This document shows positions 23,873 to 35,560 of a DNA stretch of 64,000 nt, one piece after another. The notes under the pieces were generated by a model that searched no databases, was not told where the DNA came from, and was given only the letters and a program-made list of their open reading frames with translations. A program made the translations under genes and the position numbers. The DNA comes from Dipodascopsis uninucleata var. uninucleata (taxonomy: Eukaryota; Ascomycota; Lipomycetes; Lipomycetales; Lipomycetaceae). Where the stretch lies: positions 186,001 to 250,000 of the forward strand of contig JAJLTO010000007.1 of assembly GCA_030568195.1 (NCBI GenBank), in the 5' to 3' direction. The first letter of the stretch is position 1. Every line of letters starts with the position of its first letter.

Positions 23873-26800
23873 ATGAGCAAGGCTGTTCGGCTGACTCTGA
23901 CTGTCAAGATAGCATACAAATTATTGTACAGACGCAGATTATTTATTTCATACATAACAGCTTACCTTAAACTTCGCAATACAATCCCTACTACAAATCA
24001 AGGACAATTTTCACCATATTTCAGAACACAGTACAGGCCAATAACACAAACCCGAAAGTACTCGAGTGAAACAATGCCAAAATTGCTAACTGAGCTAGAA
24101 GACAACGCGACAGTAGAATGTCCTGTCAACAGAGAGATGATGATACTTGACCGCAATTTCTTTAAGAATGACCTGAGATTAACCGCCATCAAGATTGACG
24201 ATCCTCGAGAACTACCAAAATATCGAAAAAGTTATAAGAACAATCTGCTACAGCTTCGTGGTATCTCAAATATCGTGAAGGTTTTCAATAAGTCACAAAA
24301 TCAGCAAGCTGAATCGCAAGGCTCCTCTCCGCAGCCAGATATCTTAGTACTTCTCAAGCCTGATCTGACTCCTGACGATGACTTTGCTAGAATGGAGCCA
24401 GAAATGAAGAAGTACCTAGACTCAAGAAACGGAATAGAGATTGTTGACTACACTCTTACTCTGAGCTATGATTTCTGGAGAGCAGGTAAGAATACAGCTA
24501 TCAGCTTCACTACATGTGCATACTAAACAAGTTTATAGATCAAATATTATCGGCCATTTTGCCCAACCATTTACTACATGAAGTACCTTCTGGTTTTACA
24601 ATGACTGGTCACGTTGGTAAGCTATATCTATTTTATAACACGATTAATAATGACAATACCCCATACCGGAATTGTGTAAGTTATCTCAGTTGGTTCCAAC
24701 AACTATGAAGACAAAATAAAGCTCCTCAGAAGACCTAATATGAAAACACCATAATACCCATAACACCAGAACTCGCTGAAAATATCAATAGTCTACTTTC
24801 TAAGTTTCGAATGCCTAGATATTTTATATATCTATGTAACTATTATATAGCAAGATGACTATAAAAATTTCATTCAGTCTAGTGATAACTAACAAACTTT
24901 TTTTTTTGATTTAAATCTCATGTAGCTCACATGAACATTCGAGATGAATATCTGCCATATCGATTCCTAATAGGCCAGGTTATTCTGGATAAGAATCCTA
25001 AAGTCCGCACAGTTATTAATAAACTTGATTCGATTGATAACCAGTTTCGAACATTTGACATGGAGATTCTTGCGGGCGAAGCAGATTTGCACGTTGAACA
25101 GCATGAGTCGGACTGCAAATTTCAGTTTGACTTTGATAAAGTATACTGGAATTCTCGTCTACATACAGAACATCAGCGACTGATTAAACTGTTTGTAGCT
25201 GGAGAAGCAGTTTGCGATGTGTTTGCCGGAGTAGGTCCATTCGCAGTACCTGCCGGCAAAAAGAATGTTTTTGTAATGGCTAATGATCTCAATTATCATA
25301 GCTATACTAGTCTTGAAACCAATATTCGTCTTAATAAGGTATGTATTGAATTGAAAAGAAGGAAAGAAAGACACTCTATAAAATGAATAAACGATGCAAC
25401 GGTAGTAAAGAGACAAATTATCCGTAATGGCAGTATTGGATGAGCGTTGCAAATTGCAATACTTAAACTGATCGGATTTCATGAGTAATCGTATTCTTTC
25501 GAATTTCACCACGATTGTGTCTTTTCTTTCTCTTCCTATCCTTTCGTTCTTTCGTTATAAATATCTGAAAAACACCTAGTCGAATGACAGTGACAAAATT
25601 TGTTATATCGAGCATCGTATGAGTTACGGATCGCTTTTAGATTGCAATGATGTGGTGGTATTAACGATGAACGCAGCAAACGAATGCTAATTATGTTCCC
25701 CTTTTTATAATGCAGGTTGAAAAATTTGTGGTTCCTTTCAATCTTGACGGTCGCGAATTTATAAAACAATCTCTAGACAAGCTTTATGACTTCGCCTCGG
25801 AAAAGAAAGAAATAAGGATACTAGCAAAGTCAAGATCCAAAGTTCATGTGAATCATCCAACTGAAGAAGTATTTCCAGTTCCCTTTCAATATCAGCACTA
25901 TGTAATGAATCTTCCTGATACAGCAATTTTGTTTCTCGGTAAGTACACGTTATTTCGTGATATGAATCCTATGCAGAAAAAGAAAACAGAAAAGTCCCTA
26001 GAGTGTTGATGATGTCAAGGTGAAAAATGCCTACACTCTGCTGTTGCAATATTTGTTTCACTCCATATATGCTCTAAAACATTCTCTCATTAATAATCTG
26101 GTTTAATACTTTGATTTTAATTCTGCAAAGCAAAACAAGTATCAGCAAATGATAAGTAGAAAACATCTAAGAGATGTGATCGGCTTGGTATATTCACCGC
26201 CTCGTTTTCACAGATATGAACACACTTACACTTAACGGCGATAAATATGAATATTATGACGCTGGCTATTCTTCTTGCCTTGACGATCTTCCCGTTTACA
26301 ATCAGTAATAATCACGACGGAAGCTGAATGAAACGGGGAGTCGTTTCAGAAGAAACGAAATACAATAGACGGATAGTCGGCTATCCAGACAAAAAAAAGT
26401 GGGTTCGACCAGTTTAAAATAGCTCTCAGAGTGCCTTTCGAATGCCTTTTTTATATCACTTCAGAAGTTAAAATCTATATTGCATAAGATAATAATGCGC
26501 TGTGCCAGTACTGTCGTTGGATCTACTTGTTGATCGATAGTTTAATATTGGACTCGATAATAAAGGCGATCCAACTTAGGTGACAGAATAACGGTATCTC
26601 TTAGTTGCTCGTGTTAACCAGCAGAGGTAGGGTCAAGCACAAAAAAAAATAGAGGGCTTATCAGCTTCTTTTTTCTCTACTTACCAGCTTCGTGTCCGAT
26701 AATAGAACCGGCTGTCAGCTATTCTGGAGGAGAAAGAAAAATCGAGGGCGAATGTGAGTGTAGCAAGAAGTCAAAAAGAAAATAGGAAGCAGCGGGAGAG

Positions 26801-27886
26801 AAAGATTCTACACGAATGCGAAACTAAGTTTAAAGAAAATCTCTAGACCTCCTCAGTCCTTAATTATTTGAATTTTATGTGCGGCTAACAAAATCGCCTT
26901 TTTCAATTATATGAGAAATCCGGTTTTCTTAAATTTGTTCATTCCTTTATGTTTATTAGCTGCGACTCACAGATAGTATTGAGAAAGGGGACTTTTCAGT
27001 TTTTGTGACTATGCGGATTGATTCATGTCACGAAATCTAAATGCAGTTTTCAGTTAAGGTTTTACAGCCTTTCCTAAAGCAACGAGACTGAACGTACTAA
27101 ATTTAAATTAGATTTTCATTTCTAATTTATTCAATCTCAGAAATTGATATCCTACCTTCTTATTGTGACTATGTCAAAAGCTAATATAATTTCATTCGAA
27201 TTTAGATGCATTCAAGGGTTTGTATAATGATAAGGCCATTGTTAAGTCCAACATCGAGGATATTCGCATGCCTAGAATACATGTGCACTGTTTTCACAAG
27301 TGGGATCCGAAAGATGCTGAGCCAGCGGACGAGGTTATATTTGAGGCACTCCGTAAGGTTAGTGTTATACTGTTTTATTACTAGCACTACTATATTTCAT
27401 TTATCTGTAGTGCCCGACTCTTTATCTTTACGCGTATATATTATTTGATTCTCGCTCTCTTCGGTTATTCTGGAGAGAACGGCGCCATACATTTATATGA
27501 CAGTCTTTCTTAACGCTTGATAGCTTACTTAAGTTCTATCAATGGAGCCAATGCTTTTTTACGGCTGCTTAGGCAGTCTGCTAGGGCTTTCAAAAAATAG
27601 ATTGAAAACTGTTAGTTACAAACAGTGATCTGAATTTCGCGCCAATGGAAGACACCAGATCCTAAATGTGGCTTTTATCTCAATGACTATGTACTTACGC
27701 ATCTCAATTGCTTAAGGAAATAACTAACGTTTCGCTTAACTGCTTTTCTAGAGGATATCTGACGCATTGTCCTTCAATATCGCTATCGAAGAGCTCTCGT
27801 TTCACTTTGTTCGATCTGTGGCACCTACCAAGTCTATGTACTGTGTCAATTTTATCTTACCTACTGAGGTTGCCTTTGCTGGTTAA
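23873..27886 (+). CDS. TRM5: tRNA (guanine37-N1)-methyltransferase TRM5
   Basis: Six exons (23873-24485, 24539-24616, 24926-25338, 25716-25938, 27206-27357, 27752-27886) give 537 residues. Motifs include ILPNHLLHEVPSGFTMTGHV, AHMNIRDEYLPYRFLIG, the SAM-binding VCDVFAGVGPFAVPAG (about 345-360), a VMNLPDTAILFLDAF active-site strand, and RIHVHCFHKW. Trm5 methylates G37 next to the anticodon and prevents frameshifting. The first 67 residues are basic and end in RKYSSETM. An ATG at 24074 (M68) could give a shorter nuclear/cytosolic form, which matches the dual localisation known for yeast Trm5. Intron 4 is 1267 nt, far longer than any other intron in the window; the rest are 53-394 nt. Confidence 0.93.
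25939..27205 (+). other. 1.27 kb intron 4 of TRM5
   Basis: Bounded by GTAAGT and TTTAG with frame intact on both sides, this intron is over three times longer than any other in the gene. It contains two perfect tandem hairpins (TCGTTTC/GAAACGA at 26341-26358 and GGATAG/CTATCC at 26371-26386) and a minus-strand GTAAGT at about 26687. No reading frame or C/D snoRNA box pair was found, so a hosted RNA or a short inserted element is possible but not shown. Confidence 0.7.
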
Positions 27887-28509
27887 ATAACAATAAGTAA
27901 AGCGCTCCCGTTCACTGTAACGTGCGACGTTCTAGATGTCTGTTTTAACTGTGGTTGTTTTTAACTACTTTTAGCATTTTTAAATTTTCTAGTATTTCAT
28001 GCGAGAAGTCCAACTACATATTTTCTGGTGTGTGTACTTGATTTTTTCCATCAACTTTCTCTAACTTGTGTTATGCTACTTTAATTCTAATCAGAATAAA
28101 CAACGTAACAAATTGATTATGGTCTTCTGTAGCTTATTGATTATTTTACTACAACAAAATCATTTGTGGAGAAATTAATCGTGTGTAAATTAAAGGTGCA
28201 TGCATGAATTTAATCTGTGTATCTAACTACATGTCTACTTATCTGAGAAGTTTCACTAGACATCTATTGATTAATTGAGCCTTGGTTATAATCATCTCAT
28301 CATATGGAAACGATTACTATATAAGTATTCCTTATTATGCAGGCTGCAAATTTCTGTCAGAAAATTGGCTAGTCGCTAGAATAGTATTAAAATTAACGCA
28401 TTATGAGGATGTATTTACGGTATTAATCCGCATTTATGGCATAAATTTATAAAGATTAAATAGACATTTTTCATTAAGTTTATAAAATACATATTGTTTA
28501 TTATGGTTC
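27887..28509. other. Intergenic spacer
   Basis: This AT-rich sequence lies between the TRM5 3' end and tRNA-Tyr. No feature is visible. Confidence 0.5.
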
Positions 28510-28595
28510 CTCCGGATGGCCAAGCTGGTAAGGCGTCAGGCTGTAATGTAACTAAGATTACCTGAAAATCGCGTGTTCGAGTCACGCTCCGGAGA
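28510..28595 (+). tRNA. tRNA-Tyr (anticodon GTA) with a 13-nt intron
   Basis: The sequence folds into a full cloverleaf: 7-bp acceptor stem (CTCCGGA / TCCGGAG), D-stem GCC/GGC with a GG-containing loop, anticodon stem TCAGG/CCTGA, and T-stem GCGTG/CACGC around a TTCGAGT loop. The loop reads CT-GTA-A, giving anticodon GTA; the extra bases TGTAACTAAGATT after position 37 are the canonical intron that tRNA-Tyr carries in fungi and other eukaryotes. C1-G72 with discriminator A is the eukaryotic tRNA-Tyr identity pattern. The gene is followed by an 8-T Pol III terminator. Confidence 0.95.
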
Positions 28596-28596
28596 A

Positions 28597-28604
28597 TTTT
28601 TTTT
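28597..28604 (+). terminator. Pol III oligo-T terminator
   Basis: Eight consecutive Ts begin two bases after the tRNA-Tyr discriminator base, the normal RNA polymerase III stop signal. Confidence 0.9.
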
Positions 28605-29089
28605 ATTCTTACAAGAATAATACTTACATCCGAATGTGCAAGTTGAGAATAAACTAGAATTTTTATATTTATCTTACGAAGATAGCAACTTATAATAGTC
28701 TAGGTATTTCTAGCTTTATTTTTTCAATGATGATAGCTATTGGGACATAATAGAGATCTTACTATCAGTTCGATCGAAATTGGTTAAGTAAATGAGATTA
28801 TTCACGGAATACCGAGTTGCCGTGTAGTAGTATAGATATTCTCCCAATTCATTAAAATCCGCATCTGAGCATTACATCTGGGTTATGTGTGGCTTGGCTG
28901 CAATACCACTAAATATCTCAAGGTTGTCAGTCATATGCTCCCGTTGACGCTTTTTTATTTTCTTTACACGACGGTCCACTTATAAATTTTAAGTTGATTC
29001 TTTAGTGCTCAAAGCTGAAATATCATGCCAGATTTGAGCTTAGGATTCTGTATATTATATTAGTTTAGATGTGTTGATTTTTGCGTAAA
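28605..29089. other. PEX6 promoter region
   Basis: This spacer between the tRNA gene and the PEX6 start has no other visible content. Confidence 0.5.
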
Positions 29090-32000
29090 ATGCCGGCCGC
29101 ACTTGAGAATGTTACTGGTGCACACCCCAGATTTCGAAAGAAGATATTGCCAAATGCTCGAACAGCTACATTAAGTCTCTGTGATACCGATAGCGGAGAT
29201 GAAATAAATTCCCTGGACGACAGTTTGTACATATCAAGTGATTTGGCTGATGAAATACTCTACGACAGGTTGTGTGGTCCTATGCCTGATGGAGGACGAG
29301 GATCAGAAGCTTGCGGGGCTGATAATGTGGTTTTCGCAGAGCAAGGTATTAACAGTGGAGATAGTAAAGTCAGTGATCAAACATTCTGGGATACCAGCAA
29401 GAGACTCGAATCAAGTATAAGTGTGGATGAAGATGAAGAGCAGAAAAACGTCTGTACAGTAGCTATATGCTCCATAGAGCATATGGAGACCACCGGAACT
29501 CCGCTATGGAAGGTTTTTGCATGTGCTGAAGATCCCGAACTACCACCTTCGACATGTAAACTCTCTTATGCACAATCAAGAGGGTTAAATGACAAATCAC
29601 TTGTACGTATTCATACAATAAACGCTATCGAACTCACAACGGCTGTTATTGAACTTCCTGCGGTATCATATGACATTATCAAGAATGTAGCTGCTGATGA
29701 AATTTATAAGCACATGAGAGCTCGAAAGATTTTATGGAAAGGGCAATATTTAGAGGAGCTCAACGGTGTTGTCATATACACGGAGCCTGTAGATCAGGGG
29801 CGAATATTACTTGGGTCAACTAGAGTAACGTTTGTGAAACGAATTAGAAACGAGGATTCTGATACAGAAGACAATGCAGATAGCGATAGTAAATATTCTA
29901 GTGATGATTTGGATAATAATAATGGCATAGATCAAGAGCTAAATGCTTTTCTGAACACTTCCAAAACTTCCGACAAACTTAAAGAACTAGCTCTATCCTC
30001 CGTCATATCAGCAAGTACATCGATAACTGTTGAAGTAAAGCCACTTTCCGTTCGAATTAGCCATGATATAATCACTCCCCAGGGATCAGAAAGTGATGAT
30101 GAAGAATCGAGAGGATATACTCATCCTTCCGTTCTGGCTAAGTTGGGCAGTTTTTCGGGTGACTGGGTAACTATTTCTGGTAACGGCAAACGAAGAGCTA
30201 TACGATTGTACTCCCATCCTCTTGCTACCACTATGAAACCTGAACATCAAGAAATACACCTCTGTCCTATGCTAATCTTCAATATTGGAATGGCTACTGA
30301 AGTGCTTATAACAAATCAAGGTGGTAGTCCACAGATTGCAAGAGAAATCACAATTGCGAGGGTACCATCCCCAATATCGACGGACAAAGCCCTTCAACAA
30401 GGATGTGTAATTGGCCTGCGACACTATTTTGAAATGCAGAAGAGAGTCATCGCTCAAGGGGATTTGATAGCAATTCCTATTGATGAGTTGATGATAAAGG
30501 CAACGATTGGACTAGACAACACAGCAGTAGGCCAAGAAGAATATACCCAGAGCTATATTCCTGTGAATACGCCGACGGCTGTAGCATGGTTTAAAATTTC
30601 GGAGATTATTAGTACCACGGATGAAGGTCAAGATAGCTATATGGTGGAGGTATCGAGTACTCGTGTAGTCCAAACAGGAACAGAGTCTTCGTTTTGTCCA
30701 CCTTCTGATAAGCTCCCCTGGATGCAATTTTATGCTCTTCCATCGTTGCCGAAATCGAATGCAGCTATAACTTCCAGATTGCGTCAGTTGATGGAAGCAT
30801 GTACTCTCTTTGGCGACATACACCTGCCGACGGCTGTATTGTTGTTTTCGAGCAAGCGGGGAGCGGGGAAATCTTCAGTCGTCCGATCAATTGCTACTGA
30901 AATTGGATTGCATTGCTTCGAAATAGATGCCAATGACATCCTTTCAGAAACAGATACTAAGACTCTTGGATTTTTGAAGGCTCGGATTGAGAGAGCTTCT
31001 GAATGTGCTCCTTGTGTTATTTTAATCCAGCACATCGACGCAATATGTCGCAAGTCAGAGAATGGATCGAGCTTTATTTACGATAAAATATCTGAAATTA
31101 TTAGAGAGCACATGAATTCAAACAGCAATTCTTTAATAGTTGCTACTACTTCAGAAGCTGAGTCTATTGCTGAAGAAGTTCGATCTATTTTCAATTTTGA
31201 GCTAGAATTGTCAGCACCAGGTGAGGAGGAACGACGTCAGATTTTTGAGTTCCTCATGTCAAAGGAGGCTAGGAGCTTTTTGAATCTACAAGACAGCGGA
31301 CTAAATATATCAAGCTTCAAATATCCTATAGACATAAAGCTTGCTCATGATACTAATATCGAAAGTCTTGCTACAATGTCTGCAGGACTTGTTCCTCCGG
31401 ATCTTGTGTCAATTGTTAAAGGTGCATATTTCAATGCTCTAGATCGAATTGAACGAGATTCTTATGATGTACAAGACTACGTCTTTTGCTGCGGTGGTCA
31501 CATTAATCTTAATTCAGATGACTTTGAAAAGTCAATTGGGGATGCGAGAAAAAAGCTGAACGATTCTATTGGTGCACCTCGTATTCCAACCGTCAAATGG
31601 GAAGATATTGGTGGTCTTAGTGAAGTTAAGAAGGAAATTTTAGACACAATAGAAATGCCACTGAAATTCCCAGAATTGTTTTCTGGTGGTATCAAGAAGC
31701 GAAGTGGGATTTTATTCTATGGTCCTCCAGGAACTGGAAAAACCCTGCTTGCTAAGGCTATAGCTACTAGCTTCTCTTTAAACTTCTTCTCTGTCAAAGG
31801 GCCGGAATTGCTCAACATGTACATCGGTGAGTCAGAAGCTAATGTTAGAAGAGTCTTCCAGCGTGCACGTGATGCACGTCCATGTGTAGTGTTCTTCGAC
31901 GAGCTAGACTCAGTAGCACCAAAGCGTGGTAACCAAGGTGACTCTGGTGGAGTCATGGATCGAATCGTTTCACAGCTTCTAGCAGAGCTAGATGGAATGA

Positions 32001-32635
32001 GCACTGACGGCGGAGAAGGTGTATTTGTTGTAGGGGCAACAAATAGGCCGGATCTGCTAGATGAAGCTCTCCTTCGACCGGGAAGATTCGACAAAATGTT
32101 GTACTTGGGTGTGTCCGATACGCACGTTAAGCAAAAAGCAATTCTTCAGGCACTAGTACGTAAATTTAAGCTCTCTTCGAATGTATCATTAGATTCGATT
32201 GCGGACTCATGTCCTTTTACATATACCGGAGCTGATTTCTATGCGCTGTGTTCTGATGCCATGCTTAATGCAATGACAAGAATCGCGGCTAGCGTCGACA
32301 AGAGAGTCAAAGCCTATTATCCTCCTGTCACTACTAGATGGTGGTTCGATACACAGGCAACGTCGGAAGATGTCGAGGTAATTGTTTGTCAGGAAGACTT
32401 CGAGAAAGCTCGACGCGAACTCGTCTCCAGTGTTTCTGATGAAGAACTGAAGCATTATGCACGGGTCAGAGAGAGTTTTGAAGGCGGCAAGTCTACTGGA
32501 CCTTCTGTAATAAGTTCTGGACTTAGCAATGATGGAATAGGAAGCAGTATCAGCGAAACGAAGAGTACTTCTGATGGTAGCAATGGTGTCATAACTAGTA
32601 GTAAGGGCAAGGGAAAAGCCAAACTTCTGGACTAA
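29090..32635 (+). CDS. PEX6: Peroxisomal AAA ATPase PEX6
   Basis: A single exon of 1181 residues with two AAA modules, the length of PEX6. The N-terminal ~570 residues hold the substrate/adaptor domains. The D1 module has a Walker A-like SSKRGAGKSS near 587 and a degenerate Walker B (CVILIQHID), as is known for PEX6 D1. The D2 module is canonical: WEDIGGLSEVKKEI, GPPGTGKT (about 877), VVFFDELDS (about 932) and NRPDLLDEALLRPGRFD (about 985). With PEX1 it forms the hexameric motor that extracts the ubiquitinated import receptor PEX5 from the peroxisomal membrane. ATG 29090 is used because the frame extends upstream only through TTG. Low-complexity Ser/Gly/Lys tail after 1140. Confidence 0.93.
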   Translation: MPAALENVTGAHPRFRKKILPNARTATLSLCDTDSGDEINSLDDSLYISSDLADEILYDRLCGPMPDGGRGSEACGADNVVFAEQGINSGDSKVSDQTFWDTSKRLESSISVDEDEEQKNVCTVAICSIEHMETTGTPLWKVFACAEDPELPPSTCKLSYAQSRGLNDKSLVRIHTINAIELTTAVIELPAVSYDIIKNVAADEIYKHMRARKILWKGQYLEELNGVVIYTEPVDQGRILLGSTRVTFVKRIRNEDSDTEDNADSDSKYSSDDLDNNNGIDQELNAFLNTSKTSDKLKELALSSVISASTSITVEVKPLSVRISHDIITPQGSESDDEESRGYTHPSVLAKLGSFSGDWVTISGNGKRRAIRLYSHPLATTMKPEHQEIHLCPMLIFNIGMATEVLITNQGGSPQIAREITIARVPSPISTDKALQQGCVIGLRHYFEMQKRVIAQGDLIAIPIDELMIKATIGLDNTAVGQEEYTQSYIPVNTPTAVAWFKISEIISTTDEGQDSYMVEVSSTRVVQTGTESSFCPPSDKLPWMQFYALPSLPKSNAAITSRLRQLMEACTLFGDIHLPTAVLLFSSKRGAGKSSVVRSIATEIGLHCFEIDANDILSETDTKTLGFLKARIERASECAPCVILIQHIDAICRKSENGSSFIYDKISEIIREHMNSNSNSLIVATTSEAESIAEEVRSIFNFELELSAPGEEERRQIFEFLMSKEARSFLNLQDSGLNISSFKYPIDIKLAHDTNIESLATMSAGLVPPDLVSIVKGAYFNALDRIERDSYDVQDYVFCCGGHINLNSDDFEKSIGDARKKLNDSIGAPRIPTVKWEDIGGLSEVKKEILDTIEMPLKFPELFSGGIKKRSGILFYGPPGTGKTLLAKAIATSFSLNFFSVKGPELLNMYIGESEANVRRVFQRARDARPCVVFFDELDSVAPKRGNQGDSGGVMDRIVSQLLAELDGMSTDGGEGVFVVGATNRPDLLDEALLRPGRFDKMLYLGVSDTHVKQKAILQALVRKFKLSSNVSLDSIADSCPFTYTGADFYALCSDAMLNAMTRIAASVDKRVKAYYPPVTTRWWFDTQATSEDVEVIVCQEDFEKARRELVSSVSDEELKHYARVRESFEGGKSTGPSVISSGLSNDGIGSSISETKSTSDGSNGVITSSKGKGKAKLLD

Positions 32636-33037
32636 TGGATAAGAATAAATCTCTGTAGAATAATACATTTTGTAAAAATATTTGGTACTAAATATATGCC
32701 TACGAGATTCGAACTAAATGTAGGATTAAATTGCACTATTTGAGGCACTGTCAATTTGTCACATTTTACTCTGTCAAAATCAGAGGTTATGCAGCCGCAC
32801 AGGAGAACGTAGCTACCATTGCGGAGAAGAAACTTCGTGTAGGCAGTGCTTCTATGCTGTGAAAACATCTTTCGTATATTCTTGTATGCTAAACCTTTTT
32901 TTTTATTTTATTAGAGCAATAGACGAAATAATAAATTATTGGAGGATCGCAAGGAATCAGGGAGTAGGACCTTAGGTTATATAAGATTCGCGTTAACCAG
33001 TTTGCAATATAGCACAACACGGCAGCATACAGTAGAC
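32636..33037. other. Intergenic spacer
   Basis: This spacer lies between PEX6 and the Sel1-repeat gene. The frame of the downstream gene is open from 32939 but has no ATG until 33038. No other feature is visible. Confidence 0.5.
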
Positions 33038-34612
33038 ATGCCATTTCGACTCCTAAAGGCCAAAGCTAAACCAGGCAGTCCTTTTGTTGTTATCAAAGCA
33101 GAAAGAGTTACAAATGTTGAAGGATCTTCATCCCCTGAGAAGAATAATGAGGCTCGTGAAAGCAACAACTTACAGGGAGGGGGCCAGTCTCTGATTTCAG
33201 TACCTACTATAATCCTAACGGGCGAGAGCGATGATGAGAGTTCGCAAGAGAAGTCAGGAATCTATTCCAGCGCAGATACGACCTATATGTCAGAGATACC
33301 AACGAACTTTCAAATTCCTGAAGATAATATCTACGAGAAGTTCTCTGCGGAAGTAAACGAAGATAAACAAAGTTCGAGAGAAATCAATTCTCGGCAATCT
33401 ATCAAAAAACGACACAGAATCAGTGCAGCGATAAAAGGGCATTTGCATGGCCGACGAGAAAGATCAACATCAACTACATCATCGGTTCACGTTCCTCAGG
33501 AAATTTTGAATTCGCCGTTTGCAAGTCCTAATAATCTAGTAAACAATAGAGAAGACGATGAAGAACTGTGGGAATCAAGAGCAGTAAAACTTGCTATGAA
33601 GGAGCATCAACTATCCGAGAGTCTATCATTAGCTAATATAAATGACTTCTCAGCATCTTCTGAATCTTCCGATGACAGTAGAGTAAGTAGAAGTGACGGA
33701 GTCTCGCATGCTAGTAGTATAGCGAGGCCACCTTATGTCGGAGTACCAAAAACCGAGGAAACCTTACAGAAAGCAATTGATTTACATGAAGCAGGAAGTA
33801 AGCAGATGTCACGTCATCTATTTTAATACGACGAGATTAACAAATACTATAGAGATCGAAGAATCTACGAAACTATTTGCAGAACTGGCCGATCCAAATG
33901 GTGAGAATAATCCACTAGCACAGCTGTTATATGGTCTCTCACTAAGACATGGGTGGGGCGTCGAAGCAAACCCAGAAAAGGCAGTTGCCTATCTAAGATT
34001 GGCCGCATCAAACAGTGCATTAATTGAAGAATCAGCAAAGAAATCTGGCGTAATGATTGGAAAAAATCGAAAGGCAGGCGCTGGTGGAGCAAAGGGAGAG
34101 CTAGTTTTAGCAATTTTTGAGCTTGCTAATTGCTTCAGATTTGGCTGGGTAAATTAAAATTAACTAAACTAGAGGTAAAATGCTTTCATTTACTAACGAT
34201 CAACTTGGTGATTCCACAGGGAGTTCAACGTGATCCTATTGCTGCTAAATGCTACTACGAGACGGCTGCGAGACTAGGTGATCCGGATGCAATGTCAGAA
34301 ACTGGTAAGTTATCTTACTAACATTAATGCTTTCAGAGTTGTGCCTTTAAAATATATCAGTACTAATGTTCTATATGTTTACCGTAGGCTGGTGTCTGCT
34401 AGAAGGTTTTGGCTGTGAGAAAAACAAATTTGCTGCTGCTCAGTTCTATCGAATGGCAGAAAAGGCAGGAAAAGTCGAGGTTGGCCAATCCTGGATATGG
34501 TAAGGAGTCACTAGTAATTACCTAGTTTTCTTTTCAAAATAATGTCTTATTACTAACTAAATTTATATACAGGAAGGAGAAATACGATCCAAAGACGAAA
34601 GAAAATGCTTAA
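33038..34612 (+). CDS. Sel1-repeat protein, NIF1/DSF2-like mitosis inhibitor family
   Basis: Five exons (33038-33797, 33853-34148, 34220-34304, 34388-34499, 34573-34612) give 430 residues. The N-terminal half is Ser-rich and disordered. Sel1-type helical pairs follow: LAQLLYGLSLRHGWGVE, then LAIFELANCFRFGWGVQRD, then AKCYYETAARLGDPDAMSE and GWCLLEGFGCEKNKFAAAQF, ending SWIWKEKYDPK. This repeat order and the closing SWIWKxKYD are typical of S. pombe Nif1 (which inhibits Nim1 and thereby delays mitosis) and its relatives such as yeast Dsf2. All four introns (55-83 nt) keep frame, and the codon split at each joins correctly. Function as a cell-cycle regulator is inferred from the family only. 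Confidence 0.78.
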
Positions 34613-34833
34613 AAAAGTAGGAGCCAATTTTGAGCAGGCGTTTCAATTTATTGTACATTGCAGGGAGTTACTAAATCGTCACAAGACGTGAACATCGTCA
34701 TGAGTGACATATAATAAAATATAATTCTGTAGTGATAGTAAAAATTCCGTTGTATTCAGGCGATAATATGACGTGCTATTTAACGTACGGTAAATCGAGC
34801 ATTCCGTATGAGTAGTGAACGAAGCGCCAAATT

Positions 34834-35206
34834 TCATGCCTCTTCTTTCTTCGATGGCTGTCCACGCATTCTGTCGAAGAGTTCCTTGCCATAAAGGTCC
34901 TTTAAATACTCATCTCTAAGCTTCGAAACATCATTCATACGTTTACGACCCTCGATGTTGTTCATCTGTCTGCGCTGCATTCGAGCTTTATGTAAACACC
35001 TGTTGACTTCGTCACTAATATTATTACAACTAAACATTCGCATTGAAAAAGGCTGACTTCGGCATTCTTGTAGCTGAAAAATCAACTCACTACAATCTAT
35101 ATTCAAACAGTATCAGTATTCTGTCATGTTCAAAGACTATAAATTTGAATATATCAGATTTCATTATCTTACCAATATACATAGGGTCTTCGAGATTTGG
35201 ATGCAT
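34834..35206 (-). CDS. CMC2: Mitochondrial twin CX9C protein CMC2
   Basis: Two exons (35206-35173, then 35096-34834) joined through a 76-nt intron give 98 residues. It starts MHPNLEDP, as CMC2 does, and carries twin CX9C motifs: Cys-SELIFQLQE-Cys and Cys-NNISDEVNR-Cys, forming a helical hairpin held by two disulfides. The basic helical tail (ARMQRRQMNNIEGRKR and onward) also fits. CMC2 is an intermembrane-space cytochrome c oxidase biogenesis factor imported by the Mia40 relay. It is divergent from the prefoldin gene, separated by a 354-nt bidirectional promoter. Confidence 0.88.
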
Positions 35207-35560
35207 TTTGAACTGTAGTGAAATTGCCTTGATAGAAACTTTTTTTATAAAATAAACTCGTTCTAATATTAAAAGAGAGTATAACAATCCAGTTCTCGAA
35301 ATCTACTCACTTAACGTGTAAATAAACAGTATCTACTAAGCATTAACCAACTTCAGATCCAAGGTTCCTCAGTTTTATTAAGTGCTTCGACGAAAAATCG
35401 TATGGAAGTAATGAAACGTGGCTAGTAACCGGTGTGTGGCGCAAGTATAATACTTGTGGCAGTGAATAATTAAAGAAAAGAAAAGTAGCTAGCTTTCTCT
35501 TACAACCATATTCATTAATACTGAGCCCGGGATAGGATTATTTATAGGCAATCATCAGAC
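35207..35560. promoter_or_regulatory. Bidirectional promoter between CMC2 and prefoldin
   Basis: 354 nt separate the two divergent start codons. No clear conserved element is visible beyond AT-rich tracts. Confidence 0.5.

Noticed and set aside
26005-26045. TGATGATG inside the TRM5 intron suggesting a C box of a C/D snoRNA
   Set aside because: No suitable D box (CTGA) or closing stem within the expected distance.
32680-32740. TTCGAA on the minus strand suggesting a tRNA T-arm
   Set aside because: The flanking five-base segments do not pair and no D or anticodon arm exists.
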